From Podospora comata (lineage: Eukaryota > Ascomycota > Sordariomycetes > Sordariales > Podosporaceae), in NCBI GenBank assembly GCA_017354895.1, contig CP071498.1, forward strand, positions 124,001 through 188,000: a stretch of 64,000 nt of DNA, given 5' to 3'. A program made the translations under genes and the position numbers. Each line of letters opens with the position of its first letter. Position 1 is the first letter of the stretch. Shown in pieces: positions 43,362 through 53,971 of this stretch. The notes under the pieces were generated by a model. The model made no database searches, was not told the DNA's origin, and was given only the letters and a program-made list of their open reading frames with translations.

Positions 43362-44367
43362 TTATGCCTTCATAGGTGCAAGCTCCCTCCCCACAAGCCT
43401 CTCTTGGCTATCCTCACTCGAGCTGTAGACATCATCTGGCACGGGGGGCGCAATGGAAGCGTCGCCCCTCTTGATTTCAATAATCGAAATGACGGGCAGC
43501 AGCAACATCAACATGCCCAACAGCTGGCCGAAGCTCCACGTCTTTTCCCCCTCATCAGACAACAGGACATCTGGTGTGCCAAACGCTTGGGAGAGGAGGT
43601 AGGCCCGCGTGGTGGCCCCGAAAGCAATGCCTGCCATGGCAATAATGCCCATGGCTTGTACCACGCGAAAGGCGCGTGACTTTTGCCTCCTGCTCTGAAG
43701 ATACCAGGTGGCAAGCCCAAAGATCAGGCAGTTCAAGGCTACCACGACCACGGTAGCCACCACGTCCAGGCCGCCCAGTCTAGTCGTATCAGAAGGGCGA
43801 GTCCAAGCACATGCGATGGGCAGGGTATCCGGCAGATTCTTGATCTTGGCCTGCAGCAAAAAGACGCCGTACACGATGGAGAGGAGCAGGTTGAGGAACA
43901 TCAAAAGCTGCCTCATCCATCTGAGCACCCAGTCTCTCTTGAAGTCGTTTACCAGAGACAACAGCGCGGCGTTGTGGGTGGTCATGGACAAAAGAGAGAG
44001 CATCCAGATGATGAAGAAGTGATACGGGGAAAGCTGCCACGACTTGACCAATCCGACAGACTGCAGGCCGATGCCCACGAGAATCTGCTGATCAGAGTAG
44101 CCCGAGAGCAGCTTTCTTCGGACGATGGAGGGGTTCCGGATACACTTTCTTGGCCACCGAACATCCTGAAGAATGAGACTTGCAGCCATGCCTATGACAA
44201 GGAAGGCGGTAATTGTGGATGATAGCAAGACCTGGGGCCCACCTTTTGTTAGCTAACTTGATTCAGCCAGGTAGTTGGACTCGACTTACACCAGCTCCCG
44301 CTACACCGGCATCGCTTGCAATGCTTTCTGGAATGAGATTACAACTTCTGCCTGCAAAAGCCGCCAT
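43362..44367 (-). CDS. multi-pass membrane protein of unknown function
   Basis: Two exons, 44367-44290 and 44231-43362, give 315 residues. Exon 1 encodes MAAFAGRSCNLIPESIASDA and the start of the first helix; intron GTAAGT...CCCCAG. About seven hydrophobic helices follow. The block LLSGYSDQQILVGIGLQSVG resembles the SDQQL-x-GxAI motif seen in a large unnamed family of fungal membrane proteins. The region after the last helix is a ~45-residue hydrophilic tail. No enzymatic or transport motif is recognised. Its 3' end converges with the ABC transporter, about 200 nt apart. Confidence 0.8.
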
Positions 44368-44812
44368 TTTGCTTTTCGGCGGCTTTTTTTTTGGTTTGTT
44401 TTTTTTATCTTTTTGGTTCTGTGGGTTGGTGAGGAGAAAAGGAAAAGGAAAAAGAAAAAGAGGATGGATACACAAGAGTTGCGAAGAGTGGCAATTTGCT
44501 AAAATGAGCGGAGGTGAAAACAAGAATTAAGGTTATTTTATGCGTGCTGGGTGAAACAGATCGGCGGCCAACTGGTGTACATGTAGATGCCAATCAAGTA
44601 GTGCCCCTTTGCGCATTGTCGCAGAAAAGGCCTGTTTGACAAAGTCGGCGGTTATGGCTGGCAGCCAATGGGAAGACTCCAATCTATATATAGGATGACG
44701 CAGATAAAAGAATTGACAACAATCAGTCCCATTGTGAGCATTGTGAGCATTGTGAGCCGCCCACGACAAATCTATTTTATATCGCTACTTCTTTTTGTAG
44801 ACACGGACGGTT
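44368..44812. other. short intergenic region with homopurine tract
   Basis: Upstream of the membrane-protein gene. Contains T-rich/A-rich tracts at 44380-44460 and a three-copy 9-bp repeat (listed separately). No coding signal. Confidence 0.6.
44731..44757. repeat. three tandem copies of ATTGTGAGC
   Basis: Three perfect 9-bp units in non-coding DNA between the membrane-protein gene and the hydrolase gene. Confidence 0.9.
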
Positions 44813-46426
44813 TCAAAGAAATTCGTTTATGGCCTCCCAGAAGTCGCTCGCCGCCTCAGACATTGGCAAATGCCCGGCGTTGGGAACAATCTTGAGCTCT
44901 GCCCCCTTCTCGCCGAGATTGGCCTTGAAACCCTCCATAGCCTTGACCAGAGCGCCCTTGCCATCGCCATCGCCCACAACGAAGAGAGTGTTGACCTTGC
45001 ATCCCTTCATTTCCTCTCTCATGTTGTAGCCCCAGAGTGCCTGGCAGCTGTACTTGAAGCCCTCGACGTTGTTTCCCGCCACCATGTCAGTCATCCACTT
45101 GGCAATGCCGGGCTTCTCAGTCATGGTGTGAGGATGGAACCATCTCTCCACCGTCACACCGGCCAGGTCCCGGATGTTCTTCTCAGCCACCACAATGCGG
45201 TCCTTCCAGGCAGCTGTGTTGGCATCAGAGCTGGCAACGTTGAAGTCGCAGGCCACGATCCTGTCCACCAGCTCGGGGTACTTGAGCGCAAACTTGAGCG
45301 TGGTGGCACCGCCCATAGAGACGCCGATCAAAGCATGCAGCTTTTCAATCCTGAGGCCCTTGAGAAGAGTCTGGAGGTCGTCGGCAACCATGTCCAACGT
45401 CGCCGGAACAGGAGGCAAGGGAATCTCATGTCTGCCGCGGGTGTCATATCTCAGGATGCGCAAGTCGGGACGCGCAGCCTTCAGAATGGCCACCAACTCA
45501 TCCCACATGTGGTAGTCCGTCAACAGAGAGTTGCTGAACGCCACGGTGGGAGCCTTGGGCGAGACGTTGCCCTCCAACCGGTAGCGGATCGTGAGCCCAT
45601 CCTTGGCATACACATAGGCATTCACAGCCGCCGTATCCTTCCCAGGAACCGTCTCAATCTTGCCGTCTTCCCACTTGAAACCCTTGCTCTCGGGGAGCTT
45701 GCTCAGTGTCTCCAGCTCTCTTGGGCCCGGTCCAAACACGTAGAACAGCTCATACGTCCGCCTGTGCTTGGCTGCGATCCACTTGTCAAACACCTCAGTC
45801 CGCCACTTGGTGTCCATGGACGCTTTGTGCTCCTCCCCTCCCAGCCCATTCACCTTTTCATATTCATGCAGCGTCACAATTCTGACCTTGTCACCTCCCT
45901 CGATCAAGGAGGGAGTCCGGCACACCCTGCTCCTCAGCCAGCCCGGAATCTTGCTCAACATGGGAATATGCTCCTCCAGGTACCACTTGGTGATCTCCTT
46001 CTCCCCTTGCTCCCCGCCCTTGACTTCAACCTCGACGGCGATCAGGACCTGTCCCTCGGCCTCCCGATCGCTCAAGTCCTCAATCTTGGTGAAGCCCTCC
46101 TTGGCGTGTTCTCCCAGCAGGTCGAAAAATCTCCTGTCGACGTCCACTTGGCCAATGGTCTCGCCTTCCCGCTTGGTTCTGTTCTCTCTCAGCTGCGTGT
46201 AGACGGGTGTTTCCAAATGGCGCATTTCGGTGACGTCGTAAATGGCCAGGAACTCGGGCTTCAGAGAGTCGGTGGCCCGGTAGCGGAAACCATTAGGGAA
46301 AATATGTGGCAGCCGGAGCCGGGTCGGGCCGTGCTCGTTTTGGTACCACTCATGGAACTGGTTGAGGAACTCCTCGTCGTGGCAACGGGGCTCCATGGTG
46401 ACGTACAAGAGGCCGGGATTGGACAT
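44813..46426 (-). CDS. EthD-like/alpha-beta hydrolase fusion, enol-lactonase-like
   Basis: A single exon gives 537 residues from the ATG at 46426, chosen over an upstream frame extension because MSNPGLLYVTMEP begins a beta-strand core. Residues about 1-240 look like two dimeric alpha-beta-barrel (EthD-like) repeats: FHEWYQNEHGPTRLRLPHIF and, later, WYLEEHIPMLSKIPGWLRS. Residues about 270-537 are an alpha/beta hydrolase with TVAFSNSLLTDYHMWDELV, a nucleophile elbow GVSMGGA (Ser370), a likely acid Asp in FVVGDGDGKG and a catalytic His in NAGHLPMSEAA. The hydrolase half most resembles 3-oxoadipate enol-lactonases of aromatic catabolism. The reaction remains inference. It is beside a MetE-like gene on the same strand. 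Confidence 0.85.
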   Translation of the reverse strand: MSNPGLLYVTMEPRCHDEEFLNQFHEWYQNEHGPTRLRLPHIFPNGFRYRATDSLKPEFLAIYDVTEMRHLETPVYTQLRENRTKREGETIGQVDVDRRFFDLLGEHAKEGFTKIEDLSDREAEGQVLIAVEVEVKGGEQGEKEITKWYLEEHIPMLSKIPGWLRSRVCRTPSLIEGGDKVRIVTLHEYEKVNGLGGEEHKASMDTKWRTEVFDKWIAAKHRRTYELFYVFGPGPRELETLSKLPESKGFKWEDGKIETVPGKDTAAVNAYVYAKDGLTIRYRLEGNVSPKAPTVAFSNSLLTDYHMWDELVAILKAARPDLRILRYDTRGRHEIPLPPVPATLDMVADDLQTLLKGLRIEKLHALIGVSMGGATTLKFALKYPELVDRIVACDFNVASSDANTAAWKDRIVVAEKNIRDLAGVTVERWFHPHTMTEKPGIAKWMTDMVAGNNVEGFKYSCQALWGYNMREEMKGCKVNTLFVVGDGDGKGALVKAMEGFKANLGEKGAELKIVPNAGHLPMSEAASDFWEAINEFL

Positions 46427-47127
46427 TTTGTCTGTTGAAAATGCAGAACAACAAGTGAGGTGATGTTGACGGTGCAAAGTTGAATTGAAAAGGACGATCG
46501 AGATATGTCAGTCACCAAATGCTTGAAGTATGTGCCAAGCGTGACGTTGACCCGACTCAATCACTCACAGTTTCGGCAGTCAAAACGGAACGCGAACAGA
46601 GAAAGTGGAGTTTGCTGCTCTCGGCTCTTGTTCCCGGGGTTCAAAAAAAATACTGAGGCAAAGCGTTTTTCCGCTGCAGCTGTTTTTGCACTTGGGTGGG
46701 TGGGGCTGCAGCTTCCAGGATGACTGACGGCCAAGTGCATTGAGGAAAAAATAAAAGGGGTTGAAAAAGGGGTTGATGATAAGAAATGGCCATTTTGTTT
46801 TACGCTTACTTCTGTATGACCTCAGAATACACTAGACTACAATCATATGACCCAATGGATGTTGATATCCACGCTGACCAACTGGCCGGGGCTTTTGTCT
46901 GCCCCATTGTGTTTTGTTTGCCAAACCCGATGCTCGCAGCCCTATGCTTCCATTCCCGGCTGCCCCAATGTTGAAGATGCAAAGCCCTCGAACCAACTCA
47001 GACACCTAGTTGGCTCAACCGTGAGTTCAAAAACCAAAAATGGCCCCGTCAGTACGCCTGCTCGATCCCACCTTCCCTTGCATTGTGTACATTGTTAAAA
47101 AAAAAAAAGCACCCGCCGTGCACCATC
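46427..47127. other. intergenic, no gene seen
   Basis: Promoter of the hydrolase gene and 3' flank of the MetE-like gene, with an A12 run at 47097-47108. No coding signal. Confidence 0.6.
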
Positions 47128-48456
47128 TTACGCTTCTCCCCAAATCTCATCAGCAATCTGGCGAACAAGTGCCAACTTCTTCTTCTCGTCCTCCTCGCTG
47201 AGGGGGTAGCCTGTCTCATGGGTACTGAAGCCGCACTGAGGGCTCAGGGCAATGCGCTTAAGAGCCTCCTCACGTGTCTGTCCACTGCCTTCAGCCACGA
47301 AGTCGGCGGCCTTGTAGATGCGCTGTTTGATTTCCTCCTTATCTTCCAGATCACGCAGCTTGGTGCTGATGGCACCAATGACCACATGTCGATCCTTGGG
47401 GAGGTACTTCAGAGGCTCAAAACCGCCGGCACGTTCGGTGTCGTACTCGAGGTAGAAAGTGTTGACCTTGAGATCGGTGAACAACTTCTGGGCAATGATA
47501 TCATAGGCGCCCTCGGCAAAGTGGCGGCCGCCGATAAAGTTGCCTCGGCAGAGATGCACACCGGTGTGAAAGTCAGCGGGGAGCTTGCTGATGGAGTCGT
47601 TGTAGAGCTTGATGTAAGCGTCCAAAAGATCATCCACCGTGCCAATGTTGTCTTTGTCCTCCTCCCATCCTTGACGGAACTTGTCGGAGCAAAAGTCTAC
47701 ACACATCCCAGCATTGTTAGTCTTTGGGCATGTGTCGAAGACTGGAGGGAAACTCACAAGCAAGGCCAGGGTCGTCAAACTGGACATTTCTGAGGCCAGC
47801 CTTGTACAGAACATCAAGCTCGGCCTGGTACACCTTTGCAACGTCATCAAAGTACTCGGCATCGTTAGCGTACGCCTCCTTGGTGTAGGCTCGGCCTTGC
47901 TTATATCTCATGTGGAACCTGAACACGTCTGTCAGTCGTCCATTTCCTAGTAACACCAACGCACCCCAAAAGAAACCTACCAGGCAGGAGTGATCATTGT
48001 GAGCTTGATGTTGCCCCACTCGCTCTCGGGCACAAACTTTTGGACCAGGCGGAGCTCATGGAGGTTAGAGACCGACTTTGCTGGGTTGAAAGACAGCTTT
48101 GAGCCGGCAATGACCGAGTCTCCCGGCATGACCTTGCGGTCTTGCTCGATCAAGCTGACGACGTCTGGGTGATAGAGACGGAACATGGATGCCTCGGCGT
48201 CCTGGAGACGGATAGTGCCCTCAAACTCGTCCCACATGAGACCCCAAAACCTAGTGCGGTTGTATTCACCACTCGTGACAGCCTTGAAGCCAAGGTCTTG
48301 CTGAAGCTTGACCACATGCCCGACCGCCTTCTCCTCGACGGCATGAAGGCCAGCCTGCTCCTCACTGAGCCCCTTCTCGCGGATGGCCTCTCGCACGTCG
48401 AGGAGCTCCTGAGGCCGCAGGAGCGAGCCCATATGTTCTGCACGGAAAGGCGCCAT
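47128..48456 (-). CDS. MetE-like (cobalamin-independent methionine synthase family) zinc protein
   Basis: Three exons, 48456-47981, 47918-47758 and 47696-47128, give 401 residues, about half of a classical MetE and corresponding to its catalytic C-terminal barrel. The start MAPFRAEHMGSLLRP is a typical UROD/MetE-like strand. The zinc ligands of MetE are all identifiable: His and Cys in TGVHLCRGNF, Glu in NTFYLEYDT, and Cys in ALSPQCGFST. NVQFDDPGLA matches the conserved Asp block. Members of this stand-alone group activate a thiol as zinc thiolate and transfer an alkyl group; the natural substrates of the fungal forms are not known, and epoxyalkane:coenzyme M transferase is a bacterial relative by fold. 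Introns 1 and 2 (62 and 61 nt) keep frame. Confidence 0.9.
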
Positions 48457-49723
48457 GTTACTGTGTCTGTGAGGGCTGACTGAGAAGTAATTCCTGGGAC
48501 GCTTCGGGGTTCACTCAAAAACACAAAAGGAGAAGAAAGGAGAAGAGGGAGGGGAAACCAGGAGGCTGTGAAGGAGGGGCGGGAAAGGTAGATGAGTGTG
48601 GACGGGAGCGGGGTTCCATATGGTCAGACTGTGACCTCTACTGGGGTTGATGGGTAGGGGCGAGGCGGATGATACAGCAACGCGTGCATGGCTTCCGGCA
48701 TATCCAATTCAGCCAGGCCGTGGCGCCTGTTTAACTGGCTGGCCATTCCACAGCCCCCATCTTTCCCATGCGAGAAGGGCAGCCCGGCTGGGTGGAAGAA
48801 ACCGAGGGCGGGGTTTGGAGTAGGTGGAGAGGCGGGGTGGAGATCAGGGGTGGGCTCTTTGCTCCAACTATTGCGGGCCAAGATTGCAACCATTACGACT
48901 TCATGCTGAATCGGGATTGAATGGAAGCGCCGAGGGAGAGGGAAAGCAGAAGGGTGTGGTAATCGAGAGGTCGAGTTGCTGGTTCGTTGATCAGTTTTAT
49001 AGCGTGTTTTGTGCCATGCTGGGATGTGCCAATGCTTTGGCAGCAGTCGTCAGTGGGAATGGGAATAACCTCAGTCAGAAGCATGCCATCACCGGTCAAC
49101 AGCTGATGAACGACCAGGTCACTATCAACACCAACAAAAAATTCCACTGCGGATGTCACAAAAAGCGCCGACTTGCATGAGCCAATGAGAGCAGCACATT
49201 ACCACTTTTGACCCACTGCTTCAAACAGACAACCGAACTCCACGATCTCTTGTCTACGTGGAAGCACAGCCTCAAATACTTGCTGTAAAGAAGATGCCTC
49301 TCGACTATTTTCAAATTTCTCTCGCCTTGAAACTTTTCTGGATTAGATATCTTTAGATCCCTCTCAATGAAGTATCTTCGGATTCCTCTTATCCAACTTT
49401 AAAAGGCATAATGTTGTGTGTATTTGGCCCCATTAACTATCTTTCAGGGCCGTTATCCATCATATTGGTCTTCATTCTTTTGTTTGTGGCGTGGCGAAGG
49501 GATAGCAAAAACATCTGCTGTCGGCCTCAGTGCATATGCAGTTGCCTGGAGGGGGAGCTGCACACTTGGACATGCAGTGAAAGCAAACAACTCGAGGTCA
49601 TTGGGCCATGGGCAGCAGCTACCCGTGTAAAAGTTCGAGGTCGCAAGCCATTGCTGCTCAATGCATTTCTCATTTTCTCCCTTTCTCCTCATCTTTTATC
49701 TGCTCAGTGAACCAGCAATTGCA
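48457..49723. other. intergenic, no gene seen
   Basis: Upstream region of both the MetE-like gene and the polymerase locus, 1.27 kb. Small open frames lack domains. Base composition becomes more A/T-rich after about 49.2 kb, continuing into the polymerase locus. Confidence 0.55.
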
Positions 49724-52700
49724 ATGGAGATCCATATACCAAACATTCCCGCGGATTTGACTTTCAAGTCATTTCAGCGCCTCATTGAACCAATCCTCAA
49801 CAACCTTGGTATTGTCGATTACCTCTGTGAAAAGACACGTAACAAAAGGTACGCCAACATCACATTTCTCGAGCCGAGTGACGGGAACCGCTTCCTATCA
49901 ATCTATGGCCCTCACGGAAAGCCCTTGTCGATGCTGGGCCATGCTGTTCGCTGTCGGTTGAGCAACAAGGGACCGGATCAAACGACATTGAAGGTGATCA
50001 GGCATGCGATAGACGAACGTCAAAGCCCCATTTCCAGCCCCGGCCAAAGTCAGAACCGCTCCAGGCTTCATATCTAAGCTGTGGCTTGCACACATTCGTC
50101 GATGGAAGATTCTCGTTTGTTTCGGAGTGGGATGCTCAGGAGGGCTGCTTGGTTCACTTTACCAAGCGGCATCTCATCTTCAAACTGACAGATAGAGGCA
50201 TCGATGTCCGCATCCCACGCAATGCCATCGTTCAACTGGTCTGGTCGGAGAGCGGCAGAGCGTCTGTTACCCTGTTACAACCCCCTATTATCCTAGCCAA
50301 ACGGTCCCCTGAGAAGTCAGACGTAATAGAGCTCGATGGCCTTGGTTCTATTCATCTTGATTTTAGCATATTCGCAGATATATTCTCTCGTCAACAGGTA
50401 AAGCCCGAGCCACGACAGCGACTTACTGCTATTGACGATGGCCACAGCAATATTTCCGCATTTTGTCTCGTCTATCACTTCCAAATCACCGCAGCATCCA
50501 TTGGCACACATGGCGCCGGCGAACACTTTCACAAAGAGATGTGGAACATTACAGAGAAGGAGCCCTATCAGGTCACGCGAGCTGATATCAAATTCTATCA
50601 TGCATCTGACCTCCCGGGGCTGAGCCGCTTTAGTGAAGCTCTGACTCGTCTCAACAACCAGCTTGACTCGTACACGACAAGTAATGACCTGCCATTCGGT
50701 ATTATTTTTTGCTCCAAGCTCTTGTCTATAACTGGTGTGTGGAACTGGCGTCGGCTATACGGTTGTGCACATAGGCAGTGACTGACATCTTGTAGTTATC
50801 TTCATCCAACAACGGTGCAGGCCCTGGCTAGAGAACTTCTCGGCCGTTCCAACATCTCGATTGACGCCTTCAGGAAGCTTTTCAACTGGATCGACTACCC
50901 GGCACCTGAGAGCAATCCAAGACAGTTCGAAGTAGATGGGATCATGGAAAGCCTCGATGTCGCAGAAAGACAAGTCCACGAAGCCCAGCTCATGAGGGCG
51001 GAGCTGTTCAACGACAATGAAAATTCGACACGCATATTTCGTGTTTCAATCTCTCCCATGCGTATAACCCTCCACGGGCCAGAGCTGGAGACTAAAAACA
51101 GGATCCTCAGAAAATTTGACGGCAAGGCCGACTTCTTTTTCGGAGTCCAACTCTGCGATGAGAACGGCCAGGATTTGCTCTTCAACCCCACCATCTCACT
51201 TGACACTGTTTACAGTCGGTTCAAGTCAATACTACGCAAAGGAATTGCAGTCGCCGGCAGGCAATACAAATTTCTGGGCTTTTCCCACTCTTCGTTGAGA
51301 GCCCATTCACTGTGGTTCTCAGCCCCGTTCTACCACGAGGGTAAATTGCAAATCCCCGAACACATCATCGAGCAGCTGGGCAACTTTGCGCCCATTAGAT
51401 CACCGGCTCGCTGTGCTGCTAGGATTGGTCAAGCGTTTACCGAAACGCCATACTCCGTGTCCCTTGTAGACAATGGGGTCCAAACGAGCGAAATCCCGGA
51501 TGTGGAAAGAAATGGCAGGGTGTTTTCCGACGGGGTGGGGGTGCTTTCACCCCAGGCAGCAGAGGCAATCCATGATGCTATCTCTGAATCCAAGGGCAAG
51601 CCGACCTGTTTCCAGATCCGATGGGCCGGGGCCAAAGGAATGCTTTCTCTGGACACGGAGCTCGAGGGCAGTCAGATCTGTATCCGGCCGTCCATGAAAA
51701 AGTTCGAGTCACCCGACGAAGCAAACCTGGACATCTGCGACGTGGCTTCCAAGCCAATACCAATGATGCTGAACCGCCAAATTATCAAGATACTGGAAGA
51801 TATGGACGCACCACCCTGATGGTTTTTGGAGCTGCAGAGAAAGGAAGTCAACCATCTACGTGCCATCACGAGGACCGTTTCCAGTACGGCCAGCTTCCTG
51901 GCCATGAAGGATATCGGGGAGAGTATTCGTCTCCCACACCTCCTCCGGCAGACCGAGGCCATGGGGGTTGACTACCGCCAAGATCTGTTTCGCAGTGTGG
52001 TGGAGATGGCCCTGCTGAAGGAGATCAAGTTGATCAAACACAAGGCTCGCTTCTCTGTCCCAAAGGTATCACTCTGTTTGGTGTCATGGATGACACGGGT
52101 TTTTTGCACGAAGGCCAGGTGTATGTGAGCTTCTACACCATGCAAGGTCGGTACCACGAGCCTGAGTGTCAAAAGGTTGTAATAACCAGATCCCCGGCAC
52201 TGCACCCCGGCGACATCCAGCTCGCCCACCACGTCATCCCTCCCGAGGGCCACCCTCTCCTGGAGCTACGCAACTGTGTCGTGTTCAGCCAGCGGGGGGA
52301 CAGAGATCTGCCCAGCATGCTCTCGGGGGGAGACCTCGACGGGGATATCTACAACATAATCTGGGATGAGGCAATTGTGAGCCAAGTCAGGTCATTTTCA
52401 CCAGCCGACTACCCACGCCTACCGATCGTGGAGCTTGGCAAAAAGGTGGAAGCAGCTGATATGATTAATTTCTTTGTCGACTTTATCAGCCAGGATTGCT
52501 TGGGTGTGATCGCAACACGGCACATGATACTTGCAGACCTCGCACCGCAAGGCACGCGTGATAGCGACTGCGTTAAACTGGCCGAACTCCATTCCCAGGC
52601 CGTGGACTTTTCCAAGACAGGGAGGGCGGTCAATCTTCGCGAGCTTCCCAAAACCCCCAGACAAGGACGACCTCATTTGTGCGTGCATCACCAAAACTGT

Positions 52701-53511
52701 CTCGATGTCTGCCTACATGAACAGGTTGTGCTGACGTGTATCTCAGTCTTGCCGCAGGGTCCCAAGTGCTCGTCCAAGAAAAAGCAGATGTTGAGTTGCT
52801 TGATGAACAGGGAGGTGATGAGGATGATGACGACGACGAGGCCGATCAGGATGGGCCGCGTCATAGCTATTACCGCAGTGACAAGATCCTAGGGCAACTA
52901 TACGATGCCGTCGACGAGGAAAAGATATGGCACCAAGACATACAACTGCCACGTTTGAGCCCCAATGACAATGCATTCTAGCGCCAGATGCTGCTGGTCC
53001 TGGAACAGCGAGTGGCAGCGGCATCAGAGGTCAACTGCATGTGGCGGAACCGCTTGGACGAGGCGCATGGAGTTCGCCATACGTCAGTATTTTTCTTCCC
53101 TGCGTACATGATATGCTAACTGATTTCTACAGGTATGAGGATGCCATGTACGACATCATGGTGAATTATTCCGACCATCCATTCAAGCCCCTTCGTGAGA
53201 CGGAAGTGTTTTCGGGATTTATTGTCAGCAAGACCGGGTCTGCAAGCCGCCGCAAACGCGACAGGTCCATCAAAATGAATGACGAGTTTAAGCGTGTGTC
53301 CAAGTTGGTTATGACGACCATGCACAAAGGGCCTGGTGCCCTGGAGCTGTGTCTGGCGTATGTGCACGCTGGACTGGTGGTAAAGGAACCTCGAGGTAGG
53401 CAAGCCTGGCACCGAGACTCATCTGATGATATCGTGAGCTTTCGGATTGTGGCGGCGTCGGCGTTGCTACAAGAGATCAACGCCCTCGAGAGCAATGATT
53501 GTTTAGTTTGA
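49724..53511 (+). pseudogene. RNA-dependent RNA polymerase of the RNAi type, reading frame interrupted
   Basis: Homology runs along the whole locus: an N-terminal RRM-like region (MEIHIPNIPADLTFKSFQRL), YLHPTTVQALARELLG, GVGVLSPQAAEAI, QIRWAGAKGMLSLD, MDDTGFLHEGQVYVSF, the catalytic MLSGGDLDGDIYNIIWDE (DLDGD at 52332-52346) and RSDKILGQLYDAVDEEKIW near the end. Good introns are 52679-52746 and 53083-53132 (with GCTAAC branch). Likely but weaker introns are 49994-50037 and about 50753-50795, the latter not matching phase well. In-frame TGA at 51817-51819, a one-base frame change near 52062-52066 (missing G in CCAAAGGTATC) and in-frame TAG at 52979-52981 interrupt the frame. Such enzymes make dsRNA for quelling or meiotic silencing (QDE-1, SAD-1, RRP-3); motif style favours SAD-1/RRP-3. 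Either a decayed gene or sequencing indels in homopolymers could explain it. Confidence 0.85.
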
Positions 53512-53971
53512 TATATTCCGCGAGTTAAAGTAGGTAGTCTGTTCTTTTTATATACAAGTTTGGAAAACAACTCAGCAGCACCGTGATATTATCATCTAAA
53601 GTCGGGCAGAATTCATGGGGTGATAGGTTCAAAGGCCGGAAGCATAGTTATATTCTTATAGAAATAGCTGTCCCATCAATGGGGGTTTCATATTCATGCT
53701 CGTAATCAAAACATTTCGATCCGTTAGCTTCATATCACTCAGATGAAACCCTATGCTCCACACTTGGAGGGTATGTCCACGCAACCGACCACAGCATGAG
53801 CTTATAAATGGCTCTTTTGAACAATCCAGCGTTTGGCTTTTTTCTTGGTGTCAGATCTGGGGTCGAACACAGAATCATGACATTGCCCATGACGTTGAAT
53901 AATCGAAACACTCTGGAGTGTCACTCACCATTAGCAAACCAAGCTGTTTTCAGGGTTGCTGGGATCAAAAC
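53512..53971. other. short intergenic region between convergent genes
   Basis: A/T-rich 460 nt between the 3' ends of the polymerase locus and the F-box gene. Nothing recognised. Confidence 0.6.

Noticed and set aside
44870-46438. 522-codon plus-strand frame opposite the hydrolase
   Set aside because: Shadow of the minus-strand gene, which has a complete hydrolase triad and EthD-like blocks.
51827-51842. A tiny intron removing the polymerase TGA at 51817
   Set aside because: The only GT...AG span there is about 16 nt, lies after the stop, and is far below the minimum fungal intron length.
52066-52118. A 53-nt intron (GTATCA to GGCCAG) that would restore the polymerase frame
   Set aside because: It would delete the conserved GITLFGVMDDTGFLHEGQ block and has no branch site; a one-base difference is more likely.
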